A stretch of 64,000 nt of DNA from Pseudeuparius sepicola (lineage: Eukaryota; Arthropoda; Insecta; Coleoptera; Anthribidae): contig OY987303.1 of NCBI GenBank assembly GCA_963920635.1, positions 47,181,223 through 47,245,222 of the forward strand. The letters are read 5' to 3'. Of this stretch, positions 11,484 through 23,749 are shown one piece after another (the stretch's first letter is position 1; every line of letters starts with the position of its first letter). The position numbers and the translations under genes were made by a program. Under the pieces are notes generated by a model that worked only from the letters and a program-made list of their open reading frames with translations, did no database searches and was not told the DNA's origin.

Positions 11484-12917
11484 TATTATTTGCGGACCTA
11501 GTTATAGATGTGTAAGGTAAGGTATAGATGTGTGCCTATGGACATGGACCCTGAAAGGATAATCCGTAATTTGCCGAAATTGGATGCTGTTAGCGTCTGC
11601 CGAAATCCATGGGATAAAACTGCAAAGGTTTGTACCTACGTTGTAGTAAGAATACAGTATTATGAGTTATTAATAAAGAGAGAACCTCGGCCTAGGGACC
11701 ATCTTGAAGGCGCGTTTATGAAGACGCCATAGTACTTTAGAAGTACTGAGCCCGAATTCCGGACTTTAGTCCCAACTTAACCAAAAAGAAATTACAGAAA
11801 AACGATCGAATAAGTATTTACGAAAAAAAAAACCTTCTTGGTTAAAATCGTCGATGGAGGAATTAATCAATCAACGCTAAAAGTAGTTTCACGGGGCATC
11901 ATAAGTCTGGGAGTTTGAGGTTAGAATTTTGAAATTTCAACTTTCCTTGCAACTTTCACTGCCGAATAAGGTTATGTCTCAGAACACTTCAGTGGTATCG
12001 CTATGTTGCCAAATTGCCGTTATAAAACACTTGTGACGTCATAAGTGCTTTCCCGCCAAATCCCCCCATCTTGATGTGGCTTGTCATTATGTAGGCTATA
12101 AACTAGACAAAAACCAACAGAAGCAACAGTGTGACTGGATTTGTGGCGCCATCTTTCAACGAGCGGCTGAAATATTTTTATGGTGGCTTGTTACAGTATT
12201 TGTAATTGTTTTCACAAATATTAGATTGAAGACCTCTACAGGGTGATTCAGTCATGATGTAAAATTTTTGAACCGCAGATGATACACTCGCGCGTCGAGG
12301 CTGGCGACCCCGGGGAGTTGTTGCTATGGTTGCACAACATATCCGAAATTTATTTATTTTTTGCGTTTACGTAGAAATCTTAAATGTCGAAATAGTTAGG
12401 AAGAAACCTAAAACTGAAATAATTTTCTGTGCAGAATTTAATTTTTTAAATACTTACTCTACAGGGTGATTCGCTGTTTTATTCTGGGAGACATCAACAG
12501 GTGATAGAAAAGCTTAAAATAAGACTTTTTTTGGTATAACTTTATTTCCTTAGAGGCCTCGTTTCCTAGATACACGGCATTCAATTTCTCAAAAATTTCA
12601 ACATTTTATTTTTAATTGTTCCAACCTCTAAAGATATTAAAACAAAATTTGGTACAAGCAGTATTCATTTATTAAGAGCCGCAAAATCTCATAATATTAA
12701 CTTCCCCAAATGGCCAGTGGCGGAGATAAGGGTAAATGACAAGTTAATTTTATTTAAAAAGATACTAATACGGCCCTGTAAAAAATTATCTTTTATAGAT
12801 TTGAGTGCAGATCTTTATTCTAAACAAAAACTGTCTCTTGGCAGTTTCTTGTATCTGCCACGGTTTTCTCTAGGAAAACGTGGATATAGTGAACACTTGC
12901 GTAAATAAATCCCGAGT
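11484..12917. other. No gene; two transposon-end-like motifs
   Basis: Two TACAGGGTGATTC strings at about 12,238 and 12,462 are direct copies of a transposon end, with no inverted partner nearby. A GTGGCGCCATCT motif lies at about 12,145. The open frame at 11,508-11,732 (74 aa) has no recognisable features. Confidence 0.45.
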
Positions 12918-13034
12918 TATCTGGAAGCCGTCGAAGCACCAATGTTCGCCATGGCAGCAATGGCAGAGGTAGCGACCGACGCGACCGATTTGACCGTGAC
13001 CACGGACCCGGATGTCACTTTGCTGACAATACGA
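12918..13034 (+). repeat. Remnant of an LTR related to that at 22,298
   Basis: The run CCATGGCAGCAATGGCAGAGG, then GACCGACGCGACCGA, and finally GGATGTCACTTTGCTGACA matches separate parts of the 745-bp LTR at 22,298-23,042, including its 3' end (GATGTCACTTTGTTGACA). The middle is missing. The ORFs that cross it on both strands are chance frames in GC-rich DNA. Confidence 0.6.
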
Positions 13035-14984
13035 CAAGAACAAGTGGATATATGGATGCGACAAATGAAATGTACTGTTTTGTTTCCTTGTTTATTGTTC
13101 TATAAAGAAGAAGTGTATAAGACATGGGGTAGAATATGATTTAAAGATTAAATATATACAGGGTGTCCAACTTTAAAACTGTACAAATCCGTAAAATCTT
13201 CATTTTTGGAGATAAACCCTAAACTTTTTGTTTGTTTGAAAGGCCTTCAAAAACGGCTTCTTTTGACCTTCCTGCCATTTTCAAAATACAAATCCAAGGC
13301 CGGCTGCGATTTTTTTCTACCCCTGATTTTCACAAAAACCATTTAGCGATTTTTTTATTTCAGTAGTCTGAACCTGGTAATCGATAGCAAGGCGGTCATG
13401 TGACTTTGTTTATATCTACTGTCGCTGTAACTTGGATAGACTTTAGATACCTTTATTTTAAAGAATACATTTTTGTGGCAAACTAGAATTAGCGTTACGA
13501 GGGCACGACGAAAAACAAGACTCTCAAAATCGTGGTATTTTGTAGAATTAATCGATTTTACATCAGAGTTAGATAACGTGTGATCTGTGAGTCACTATAT
13601 TGTAGGGAGTGCGATATCAGCGCCATCTATTAGGCTGTGACTAACACATTGGTGTCATCGGGGTTGCTTCTTCTGTCGCTAGGTGGCGCTAATAACAGAA
13701 ACAACCACTCCGAGGGCCAATACACCTACCGACATCGAACTACACTGTTGCTTCTCGATTTTCGTTAGGAATAACATTGCAGATCAACGTTTTCTCCTTC
13801 ACAACGAAAATCGAGAACCAACAGTAGTGTGGAAATATAAATTTTTAATCAGACCTTCGAAACTATAATTCTCGTTTAACCGGAAGTTATATTAACTTTC
13901 TTCTTTTAAACGGAATCCCCCAATTTTGATTTTTGATTTGAATAGAATTAAAACTAGCCGACTTGATATTATCAAGCAGGCTAAAAGCTATTATAAGTTT
14001 ATTCACCTGGGTCTTTTGTTACGGCGATATTGTGGCCATCAAAAAACTGTTTTCTAAACAAATTCTAATGGATTACACTAAAAAGTAAGTACACTTCCTC
14101 ACTAGTGAACCCCTATTAATTTTATTTTTTGTTTCAAAAAATGCTGAAAATGTGGGTTTGCAACAACTTCCTGTCACCTTGTATACAAGGATCAGTACCC
14201 CGACAATTGTAAATATGCACCTACATAGATCCACTATTGTATTTTTTTTCTAGTCAATTTATTTTTATAGGCCGATATAGGTTTCAGAATATCTACATTG
14301 TTTGTGCTGCAGGTCATTTCCTTTTTTATACAGAGATAATTAAAACTGCATTATTTGGGTGTCGCATACTAATGACTGTATTATCCATTGCTGAACTCGT
14401 TTATGCTGTATACCTATAGCTTCATAAAATAAAGCGTTTTAAATATTTACACGTGCACCCTTGTTTTCATTTGAGAAAATTTAAATTCATTAAGCCTACC
14501 ATCTGCGAAAATAATGCTAATGGAAATCAGTTGAAACGATTTGCTTGTACGACATATGTTGGCATGTTCGTAAGTAGCATATCGGCCACCGCATCTTTTA
14601 TGTAATATGTGTTAAAAGGGCGACCTCTCATGAACACCTGTAGTTTTGTTCGTCACAAGGCACCACTAATTAGACGCTTCAATCAGTAATAAACCCCTGT
14701 AATAAATTTTGATTAAAAATCAAACCTAGGTACACTAAAAAATTGTAACTAGTCAAACATGTCATGCACGGCCAAGTTGGCGATTTCTAGATGTGATTTA
14801 AAAGGGGATTTCGATACTGTTTCTGGCGGAAGAAATTTTTTTCTTTATACTGGGATTTTAACAATGATCAGTTTGACTATTATAAGGTATAGGAGTGATG
14901 AATATCAACGTTACTATGTGATGCCATAGTAAAACCGTTTGAAACATGCACGGGAACTGCATTTGAAGTAAATGTATCAGGAGG
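13035..14984. other. No gene; possible decayed TIR element
   Basis: TATACAGGGTGTCC at about 13,156 and CACCTTGTATA at about 14,175 could be the diverged inverted ends of a roughly 1-kb element, but the arms do not match further in. Two GGCGC-containing motifs lie at 13,620 and 13,683. No coding sequence is recognised. Confidence 0.4.
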
Positions 14985-15390
14985 AATAATAATAATTCTC
15001 ACTCTCACAATACTCCAAACTAGGAGTACCTTAAAAGCAATTGAATGCTTGTGAGGGAGAGGGGGGCAATTACTATTATTTTGTCTTCTTGCCATTTGCG
15101 GCTAGGGCCGACTTTTCCCGATTGAACTATAGGATAGCATTCGCTCGAGTACTACGGAAAACCCCAGAAAACCGTAGTAAGCCCAGTGAGTGTAGGACAA
15201 CTAGTAAATCACACTGATAAAGCTATTAAGGAGCAATACCGTGAACCCAAAATTTGTCCAGCGCTCTTGGCCATCAGCGGTGTGCATGCATTTGCATCGA
15301 GCCGAGGTCGATCGAAGACAGAAAAACATTCAGTCTAAATAGTTCGGCGACGCTACGAACATCGCGACCGCGGCATATATATCGCCACTG
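14985..15390 (+). repeat. LINE 3'-end repeat, copy 1
   Basis: About 400 bp is strongly similar to 18,455-18,880 in the same orientation. Shared blocks include ATACTCCAAACTAGGAGTAC, GCCATTTGCGGCTAGGGC and GTGCATGC near the end. A reverse-complement copy at 24,200-24,330 follows the C-terminal coding remnant of a LINE, so I infer these are 5'-truncated LINE 3' ends. Confidence 0.65.
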
Positions 15391-15745
15391 CAACCCCAGA
15401 TAATTTGATTAATTGTAATTAAAAAAAACTAAAGAAAAACCAAATAAACAATGCATTAATTCACAACATATTTTCGAAAACATCAGTGCTCACTTCGATG
15501 CACTTATTTGCGGGTTTATAAATTGAAACGTTATCAAAGCTAACTTAAAAAAAGTTAACTTAAAAAATGAAAATCGGACTTAAACATACTTATTTTCGCT
15601 TCCTAGACATGTCGTTAAAATATTTCCGTTTGCTCCCGCCTATATAGAATAGGCGCCAATTTTATGATGATCAATGTGAAAATGTCACTGCTGGAATAAT
15701 ATAATATAACAACTTTACACTGTATCTCGAAAAATCCAAGCTATA
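15391..15745. other. No gene recognised
   Basis: AT-rich spacer between the LINE 3'-end repeat and the next foldback element; nothing else seen. Confidence 0.5.
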
Positions 15746-16890
15746 CAGGATGAGTCACATCTAAAGGCAGAGCCGAAAACACAAGGTAGAATTCGCTAAA
15801 ATAAGCACATATGCTTAATAAACATTAGCTCAAAAACGCTTGGTTCTCCATATATAGCTTGTTGAAACTTTTCCAATAATAACATATATTTTTTTTATTT
15901 CTTTCGAGCCCGTTTAGGAATTCCAACAAAATTTGATACATATTATGGGTTGTAATTTTGTGCAATAATTTGGCCCCGTTCAGATGAGCAGCGGAGTAGA
16001 TACAAATAATTGAAGACACAAGTGGATAAAGGTGTCATGTCGCATTTTTAAACTTCCAAGATATTTAATAAAGCGCGTTGAACTAGAACTTTTTAAATTA
16101 TTATTTAATTTTATTTTGTAATATCGGAAAATTTAGTTAAAAATAAGTTAATTTCTTTGATGAATTCTAATTAAAAACAATTTTTTTTTTCTACATGGAA
16201 ATGTATGTGTACATAACACCTTCATCCACGAAACATGTAACTTGACACCTTTATCCACTAGGACATGATACAAATGTGTGACTTAACACCTTTATCCATT
16301 ACAAAAAATCTTTAAATATATAGATAGAAGTATTTCGGATTTTTTAGAAGATAGATCTATATCAGAGAAGTTGAAAAGTTGAAAAAGTCGATTTTAGAAA
16401 AAATGTGACATGACACTTTATCCACTTGTGTCTTCAATTTTATTTTAAATGCCAGCATAGTCACCTTGGCACTAGTTTAAAAAATCCGAAATTACGAAGA
16501 AACTGTACCAGAAATAAAAAATACCAAGAGGCACTTTTTGTTCCAAATTGAATGGGCTATCCAAAAAATTTTTGGTTTTACACAGGACCTTACTACTTTT
16601 TTTACAATTATTTACAGTAATTATTTTTATCTACGCCGCTGGTCATCTGAACGGGGTCAAAGTATTGCACAAAATGGCAACCGTCCAATGCATAATGTGT
16701 ACCAAATTTGGTTGGAATTCCTAAATGGGCTCGAAAGAAATTTAAAAAAATATGTTATTTTGTAAAAATTTCAACACGCTGTGTATGGAGAACCAAGCGT
16801 TTTTGAGCTAATGTTTATTAAGCATATGTGCTTATTTTAGCGAGTTCTACCTTGTGTTTTCGGCTCTGCCTATAGATGTGACTCGCCCTG
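15746..16890. mobile_element. Foldback element with TA target site
   Basis: Ends CAGGATGAGTCACATCTA... and ...TAGATGTGACTCGCCCTG sit between TA dinucleotides (15,744-15,745 and 16,891-16,892). The arms are about 265-280 bp (15,746-16,010 and about 16,612-16,890) and diverged at scattered positions. A second, unrelated element has inserted at the inner edge of the left arm. No transposase is left. Confidence 0.85.
16011..16436. mobile_element. Nested MITE inside the foldback element
   Basis: Inverted ends TGAAGACACAAGTGGATAA... and ...TTATCCACTTGTGTCTTCA extend about 33 bp. Internal copies of ACACCTTTATCCA / ACACCTTCATCCA at about 16,218, 16,250 and 16,286 are subterminal-type repeats. It carries no open frame. 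It interrupts the host foldback's left arm, so it is the younger insertion. Confidence 0.8.
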
Positions 16891-16892
16891 TA

Positions 16893-18454
16893 TATCGTTC
16901 TTATTTAAGAACTTTTTCAAAAATATTTTAACGATTATTATTATAAATCGGCCGGAAAATATCAAGAAAAGGTATCACTTCAAAAATTTGTGGTAAGGCG
17001 TCAGTAAAAAGATGTAAAAATTATATATAAATTGCTTCTAAATCTTTCAGACAATATACAGAAATATGATACGGGCGTTGTTGGAATTTTGTGATCGCGA
17101 TCAATCATAACGGCTGTCGAATGGTGACCAGAAAAATAAATAATTGCTGTGTATACAGATGTCAGTGTTTAATCTAAATGTGATTTCTGATCACATTAGG
17201 TTGTCATTCTGGCACGCATTGACCTTCTCTCGGCAAATTTCGAAATCCCTACTTCTCACATGATCTATCAAACGTCTCCAATCATTGTTGGATCTGTTCC
17301 TCGTGATAGCAATGGGCTTTATGGTCTGTTTCCATTAGTTGAATCCTGCACGTCTTCATGAATAGAATCCAGACATTACCCTATAAATACCACATGCTTC
17401 ATGATTCACTAGAGGTTTTAAACAAGATAACCGCCGAAAGCACTGTTGTTGGATCTTAGAAATGGTTTACGATATGGGATTCTGCAGTGTTTTTTGCATG
17501 CCTTTAAGTGTCACTTTAGTGTAAAAACAAAAAAATATGAGTACTCTTTGAACTTCATATCATTCTGTTTGTCGTTTTCGTCATATCATTTGTGAATCTG
17601 GAAACAAGAAATAATGCTAGGCAATAGTTACATTTAATACCGAGTCTAGGCCATAAAAAATATTATAACCAAGACTCTTCTATTATACAATCATAATTTA
17701 ATTTTTTGAGGTAAAGAATAAGAAGCAAAACTTTAATTATTTGTAATTACTCAAAGTGAAAGTGAAATAAGCGAAAAAAACACAGTAAAACTGAAAATGC
17801 ATAACAGACAAAGTATAGTATTTTACTAGCAAATAATATCTATTTATCTAAACAATCCTTATTAGTTACTAAACTAATGAAAACCTATTTATTTGAAATT
17901 GTACCCCTTTACTAAACGTGAATTATCTTGTTATCTCATAAGCAGTTAGAAATTTTAAACAAACAATAAATTCCTCAAATGAGTCAATCAATAATAGATA
18001 TCAAGGGTGTAAACGAGGCTTTTATGGCCCGCGGCTTCGGGCTTGGATATAATATTACACGCTGATTGCGCGCGTGATATATATACATATTTTATGCACG
18101 ACCGTTTAAATTTTCAAACCGCGGCTATTGGAATTATCAATCAGGAAAGCCGCTTGCCCGTCAACTGCAGCGCGCGTCGTCTCGCAGGTCCGGTGCCTAT
18201 ATAGCAACTAACAAACGATCTGTACACTGTCGTTGCCGAAACCTGCACTTTCTGGCGTCCTACATATTGAATGGTGGAATTGGTGAAATCTTTCCATTAT
18301 GCGGATAGTGCGCGGCATTCGTCAAGACTGTATATCTCAAGAAAAGCCTTATAAGATTTTAAGCATATGTTCAGCCGGTTTCTATGGGCAACCACTAACT
18401 TGAAATCCTTCAATATCTAGTGGAAGTTAGGTCGTATCTCATGAACTAAAATAA
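16893..18454. other. No confirmed gene; GC-rich block at 18,005-18,260
   Basis: Mostly AT-rich. On the - strand 17,191-17,334 is a 48-codon open stretch (with NRSNNDWRRLIDHV) ending in TGA that has the look of a LINE C-terminus, unconfirmed. Around 18,005-18,260 a clearly GC-richer block (GCGCGCGTCGTCTCGCAGG) has no open frame or repeat structure and could be a regulatory or untranslated region. Confidence 0.4.
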
Positions 18455-18880
18455 TAATGATAATAATAATTCTCTCCCTTACAATACTCCAATCTAGGAG
18501 TACCCCAGAAGCAACCACATGCGTGTGCGGGGGAGGGGGGCAATTACTGTTATTTTGTCTTCGTTGCCATTTGCGGCTAGGGCCGACTTTTTTCCCGATA
18601 GAACTAGGATAGCATTCGCTCAAGTACTACGGAAAACCCTAGAAAACCGCAGTAAACCCAGTGAGTGTAGTACATTTAGTAAATCACACGGATAAAGCTA
18701 TTTAGGAGCAATACCGTGAACCCACATTTGTTCAGCGCTCTTGGCCATAGCGGTGTTTTTCTTTAAAGACATGTGCATGCCCTTGCCTCGACATCGGTTC
18801 GAACCAAGGTGGACCGAAGGCAGAAAAACATGCAGTCTAAAAAGTCAGCGTCGGTACGAGCGACGCCACCGCGGCCTGAA
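18455..18880 (+). repeat. LINE 3'-end repeat, copy 2
   Basis: Collinear with copy 1 at 14,985-15,390 over its whole length, sharing ACAATACTCCAATCTAGGAG, the GAGGGGGGCAATTACT run, GCCATTTGCGGCTAGGGC and AGCAATACCGTGAACCCA. It is diverged by small gaps. Non-coding. Confidence 0.65.
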
Positions 18881-20268
18881 CTGAATCTTTTTAAAATAGG
18901 TTGCCATATTGAACATTTAACTGAGTATATTTGCGGACACTGCAGTAAAGATAAGTTTCTTTTTCAAAATATTTAGTTACTTTCTTCTGTGATTGTATGA
19001 CGTTGAGTGTAAAAAACCCTTGCAATATTTAGTTTAAAATAGAATTATTGAAATAAATGAGGCCACACCAGATTATAACTGCTTACAATTACGTCACACT
19101 ATCTCAATACATTCACAACGGAAAAAAATCTGGCGCTATTACTATGAGTCTGGGCAAATTATTTACATTCTCCAGCTTTTTGCGTGCACGGATTAAATGT
19201 ATCCTATGTAAAATAGATAATTACCGTAAAGTGTCAAACAAAGGATCTTTTTATAGATAATCTTAGCATGCAACGAAGATTAATAAAATATTGCTCGGCT
19301 CAGTTACGTATATGGTCAAGTAATTTGTCGTGATGTTTTGTAATTGTCTCAACATTTTTAATTGTGCCACTTTTTACAAAGAGTAATATAGCTAATTGAT
19401 ATCAATTATCAAGATTTACAGGTTTCACGGGTCTAATCAATGTGCTCAGCATTTGCAGCGAATACGCCGTATAAATATTAATTAAAACAAACATTGTGTA
19501 AATCTCTTAAACAATAAAAACTCAAATTAATTAACATCCCCAATTGATTTATTTATTTTGAATTTATTTATAATGTTCAGATAGCATTCCGATGTGATTA
19601 TTACACAGACGATGAACATATTATTATGCCTCTACATTCGCACTAGACTGAAACAGCCATTCAGATCTGTAAAATATCTACAGGGTAAGTAAAAAGTACA
19701 AAGAGGTGCTTATATTTCTTGAAATATTCGTTATTAAAAAAGTTTTAACAAAAGTTCTTAGGCATATTTTTTGCCACAAATTGGCGACAATGGATTATTG
19801 TTCTTTACGTTACTATGACAACCAAATTTCTTTAATGGCATGATACAACAATTTTCTGTACATTTTTGGAAAGACCGTCTCATTCTGGATTCAACAGTAT
19901 AAAAATATAGAGAAAAAATAAACTTTTTTAAAAATCACCCGTTGGACTTCATTAATCTATTTCTTCTCAAGTTGGCTATGGAAATCAAACAAAATGTCAA
20001 GGTCCGTTGACTTGATGGGTCTTCACGAGAATATCGATTTAGGCGTAACGACGACCAAGAATCTAAAGCATCAACATTAACTGAGGAAAGATATTTTGAA
20101 GTAAACCGAAATAGTATCTTCTACAAGTTATGGAATGGCCTATATTTCACACGAGCGAAAAGTCTGGGATAAACTTCATGGGCCAAGCTAGAAACGAATT
20201 CTTAATTTGTAACAATATAGCTACAGCAACCGAACACCTATATATCCAAATTTAATATCACACCTATA
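18881..20268. other. No gene recognised
   Basis: AT-rich. A CTACAGGGTAAG string at about 19,680 is a lone transposon-end-like motif with no inverted partner found. The 67-aa open frame at 19,057 shows no domain. Confidence 0.5.
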
Positions 20269-21648
20269 CAGGGTTAACTATCACCTAGTACAAAAAATTT
20301 TATGGTAGATAAAGAAAAATTAGACTTGCCAAAATAAATTTTCAAAAATTTTCTAACTTCTCTGAAGCCTAAAAATTTTTTTTTTTCAAATTGTATTAAC
20401 CCCTCAAAAAACGCCGCCTATGGACGCCCGCGTGATGTGTCTTAAAATTTCGCCTATGTCAATGGTAGTGACAGGTAGTGAAATAGCGCGGCGTTGCCAC
20501 GTCTATCAATTTATCCGATGATTCACCACAAAATTACGATTTCCTTTTGAAAACCATTACTTTCTAAGGAACATGTAGAATGCCTATGGAACACCTACCT
20601 TACTGACATTTCCAGGATTGAATTGCAACCTTTTCCGTTTTCTTGCTTTTTTACGCCATTCCTTTGGTTTGAAGCGAGGTACTCAGCCTGACGACCACGG
20701 AGGCGGATCCCCTCCGCTAGGAAAACCCCGAAGGGTAACCAAAAAACACAACTGTACTAGCACACATTGCACGTGCAAAGCACTACAGTAGCTGTTCAAT
20801 GAGGCCGCCCTTAACCTCGATGCACAAATTCACTCGCTTAATTAAATTAAAAAATTTTGCATTTTTTACTTCAGGATCTTCTCTTCTACTTATTCTGGGC
20901 CAGGCCAAATAAGTGGGTCAATCTGCTGGCAGTATACCGTACATGGTACTGCATCTAAAACTATATAATCCATTTACTAAAAAATAAGAACTATCAAATA
21001 AAACATTGCTTTGACCAAGAGAGGGTGCTTCGCAACTTAGCCGTTTAAGTTTGCCTGGTCGATTCCACAAAGTACACAATCCTAAGGTACTTCTTCCTCA
21101 CCCTCAGTGGGAAAATGTTGGTCGCACGCCTAAAAACATGTTTCACTATTTCATATACCTACTTTCAAAACTAAATTAATTTTAGCCCTTCCAACCTGTA
21201 ATCGTTGGGTGAAATCACTCTTCAGTCAACGCTGTAATGTTGCGGTCCTAGTGCACTAGTGAAAAGCCTGACGTTCCATTAATTGCAAAATAGCTTTAAA
21301 ACGCCCAAATACACAAATACAGGAAAATATCGCCGAAAATTCTGAGGGACGCAGTAAAATCGGCCGAAATACCATGATTCACCCGCGCGTTGTCTGGCCA
21401 TGTCACCAGACCAGCGCAAGTGAGGCGTAGAGATGCGACGTCGAGCAAAACTATGCATCGATTCGATATTCGATACACATCGACGTTCAGCAAAGCGTTC
21501 ATTCCAATAACTCCGGCATTAAGAAATCACAGAATTATTTTAAAATAATTTTTTTGAAGACGCAATCAACTAATCTAACATTGACATCGATATCGATAAT
21601 TATTACGCACCAACCTCTACTTGTACCTTGCCCATCATAATGTACGTA

Positions 21649-23322
21649 CAGGGTCATTTTTTAAAAATTCAGAATTTTGAATTTATTTTAAAAATATATG
21701 CAAAAACATATTAAAATGTTTAAAATATGCGCCTTATGTGAAATTTTCCCAAGTTTTTTTATGGTGATATCAGAATCTGCGTATCTGGTCCCGTATACAG
21801 GGTGTACTACAAACTTGCATTTTTTTAAATGGAACACCCTATATTTTATTGCACTATGTAATAGCACCTAAAAAGAGATTCTCAAATATATATACATGTC
21901 TATATTTATGTTTTACAGTTTTAATAATATTCACATTTTTATTGTGATTTTAGGATATTATTTATTAAATTTCAAAAATCGAACAGTGTGCCATGGAAAA
22001 TAAAAACAAAGAATAAGTCTGCCTGTCATTTTCGTAAATAAATATTGTAATGATCACATTAGTGTCCCAAATTTAGTTTGCTACTGGTTTTACAGTATTT
22101 TGACCCATTGTTACTTGCAGTAGTTTAAGTTTTTTTTTTAAGACAGAGATGACAATTCAGAAGTTGTAGGTATGTTTATGAGTTCTTAATAAAAACAAAA
22201 ATTCGCCCATACTTATACATATATCATTTCCATGGCACACTGCTCGATTTTTGAAATTTAATAAATTATCCTAAAATCAAAATAAAAATGTGAATATTGT
22301 CACACAAGTTTACGTGGGAGACGCGTGGTGCAGCTTGAAGACTGCGCGCCTCCACCACGTGTCACAACTGAGTGCCTTCACACGGAGCCTTTACCATGTG
22401 ACGCACTACTTGTGTGTGCCGGAGGGTTTGATTAACCCTCACAGCTTGCCGGGATCACTGGGTGCGGGAGTCGCGAAGCGCAGAAGAAAGACAGCAGGTA
22501 CAAACTAGGGTGATGTTTATTCTTGCACTCACAGATATGCCCCTAACAGTATCTGGACCATGGCGGAGGTAGCGCGGACTGTGGACCGACGCGACCGATA
22601 GTACGTGGAAGTGACCGGGACGCGAGCTGCGCCCTTGAACCAACGCGACGGCGGGGTGCCGTTACTGACCCACTGACGTCTTCAACAGTGCCCAGGGGCG
22701 CTGTCGTCTGCCCCTCGGAGCCCGACCTGAACAAGGAGGCTATTTAAGGGGGATCCATTGCCAGGTCAGACCACCGAGGGTGGTCAGTGATCGAGTAGCT
22801 GCTAATAAGCGGGGCTTACTCATCCCCAGCCTGTGGCTGGTGCTGGATTTATACTCGCAGATTTTGCCGACTCGGCGATTGGACTTTGATTTATCTAATG
22901 TTTATCTTATCGAGTAATCCTCGTATATTTTGTTATTGATTGTCCCCTGTATTTTGTATAATGTTTTCTTTATTTGTTATGATTCAGTAGAAGTAAGTTT
23001 GAATAGTTTGGTCATCGGTCCACAGATGTCACTTTGTTGACAATATTATTAAAAATGTAAAACATAAATATAGACATGTATATATATTTAAGAATCTCTT
23101 TTTAAGTGCTATTATGTAGTGCAATAAAATACAGGGTGTTCTATTTAAAAAAATGCAAGTTTGTGGTACACCCTGTATACGGGACCAGATACGCTGATTC
23201 TGACAGCACCATAAAAAACTTGAGAAAATTTCACATAAGACACATATTTTAAACATTTCAGTATGTTTTGCATATATTTTTAAACTAAATTCAAAATTCG
23301 GAATTTTAAAAAAATGACCCTG
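21649..23322. mobile_element. Foldback element interrupted by a solo LTR
   Basis: Ends CAGGGTCATTTTT... and ...AAAAATGACCCTG sit at TA sites (21,647-21,648; 23,323-23,324). The left arm (21,649-22,000, about 352 bp) matches the reverse complement of 22,227-22,297 plus 23,043-23,322. Removing the LTR restores one continuous right arm. The spacer is 22,001-22,226. No transposase. Its right arm still matches its left arm well, so it is fairly young. Confidence 0.92.
22298..23042. mobile_element. Solo LTR of an LTR retrotransposon (745 bp)
   Basis: It begins TGTCACACAAG and ends TTGTTGACA, giving a 5-bp inverted repeat TGTCA/TGACA. It is flanked by a perfect 4-bp duplication ATAT (22,294-22,297 and 23,043-23,046). 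The uninterrupted left arm of the surrounding foldback element shows the empty site exactly, which makes the boundaries firm. GC-rich with only chance ORFs. A 4-bp ATAT target is typical of gypsy-group elements, but the group is inferred. A single LTR without an interior implies recombination between the two original LTRs. Confidence 0.92.
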
Positions 23323-23329
23323 TACAGTT

Positions 23330-23749
23330 GCCCAGCTAGTAAGTAGTGAAGTGTCGGTGGAGCGCGCGGTCCGCAGTCCGCCCGCCAGACGGGGGAGTAG
23401 TCGAAACGAGGTGCCCGACTTGAAGCGTCAGCTGCCGCGCAAATATTCCTTGGTAGGAGGACAACAACTGCCCGACGAGTTGTCCAAGTATTTTCATCGA
23501 CTCGACCCGGCCGATACGCTCAATTCATGGCTCCGAGGCTTCAGGAGAGGTTAGATGGTGGACAAGAATTCATCAGAGGAGCTGCGGAGGTATTACGGGA
23601 GACGGCGTGTGGTGTCACGTGGTGATTCGCTCTCCGCGAGACTATTGGTGATCGAAATAGGCCCGCAAGGACCGGTCCCGATACGAGCTCGAGACGAGTC
23701 TCGGGATTCTTATCCTGTTTTCAAATTTCAAAGTAAGGTAAGGCGTTGA
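23330..23749 (+). other. GC-rich open frame with one stop, unknown
   Basis: In an AT-rich neighbourhood this 420-bp stretch stays open in one frame for about 140 codons apart from a single TAG just before the ATG at 23,555. The translation is Arg-rich (SSEELRRYYGRRRVV). It ends near a tandem pair of donor-like sites (GTAAGGTAAGG at about 23,736). I do not recognise a product. It sits inside the TIR-bounded element, so it may be a transposon exon; a captured host exon or a 5' untranslated exon cannot be excluded. Confidence 0.35.

Noticed and set aside
22290..22734. ORFs of 62-72 aa on both strands
   Set aside because: They lie wholly in the GC-rich solo LTR; chance frames.
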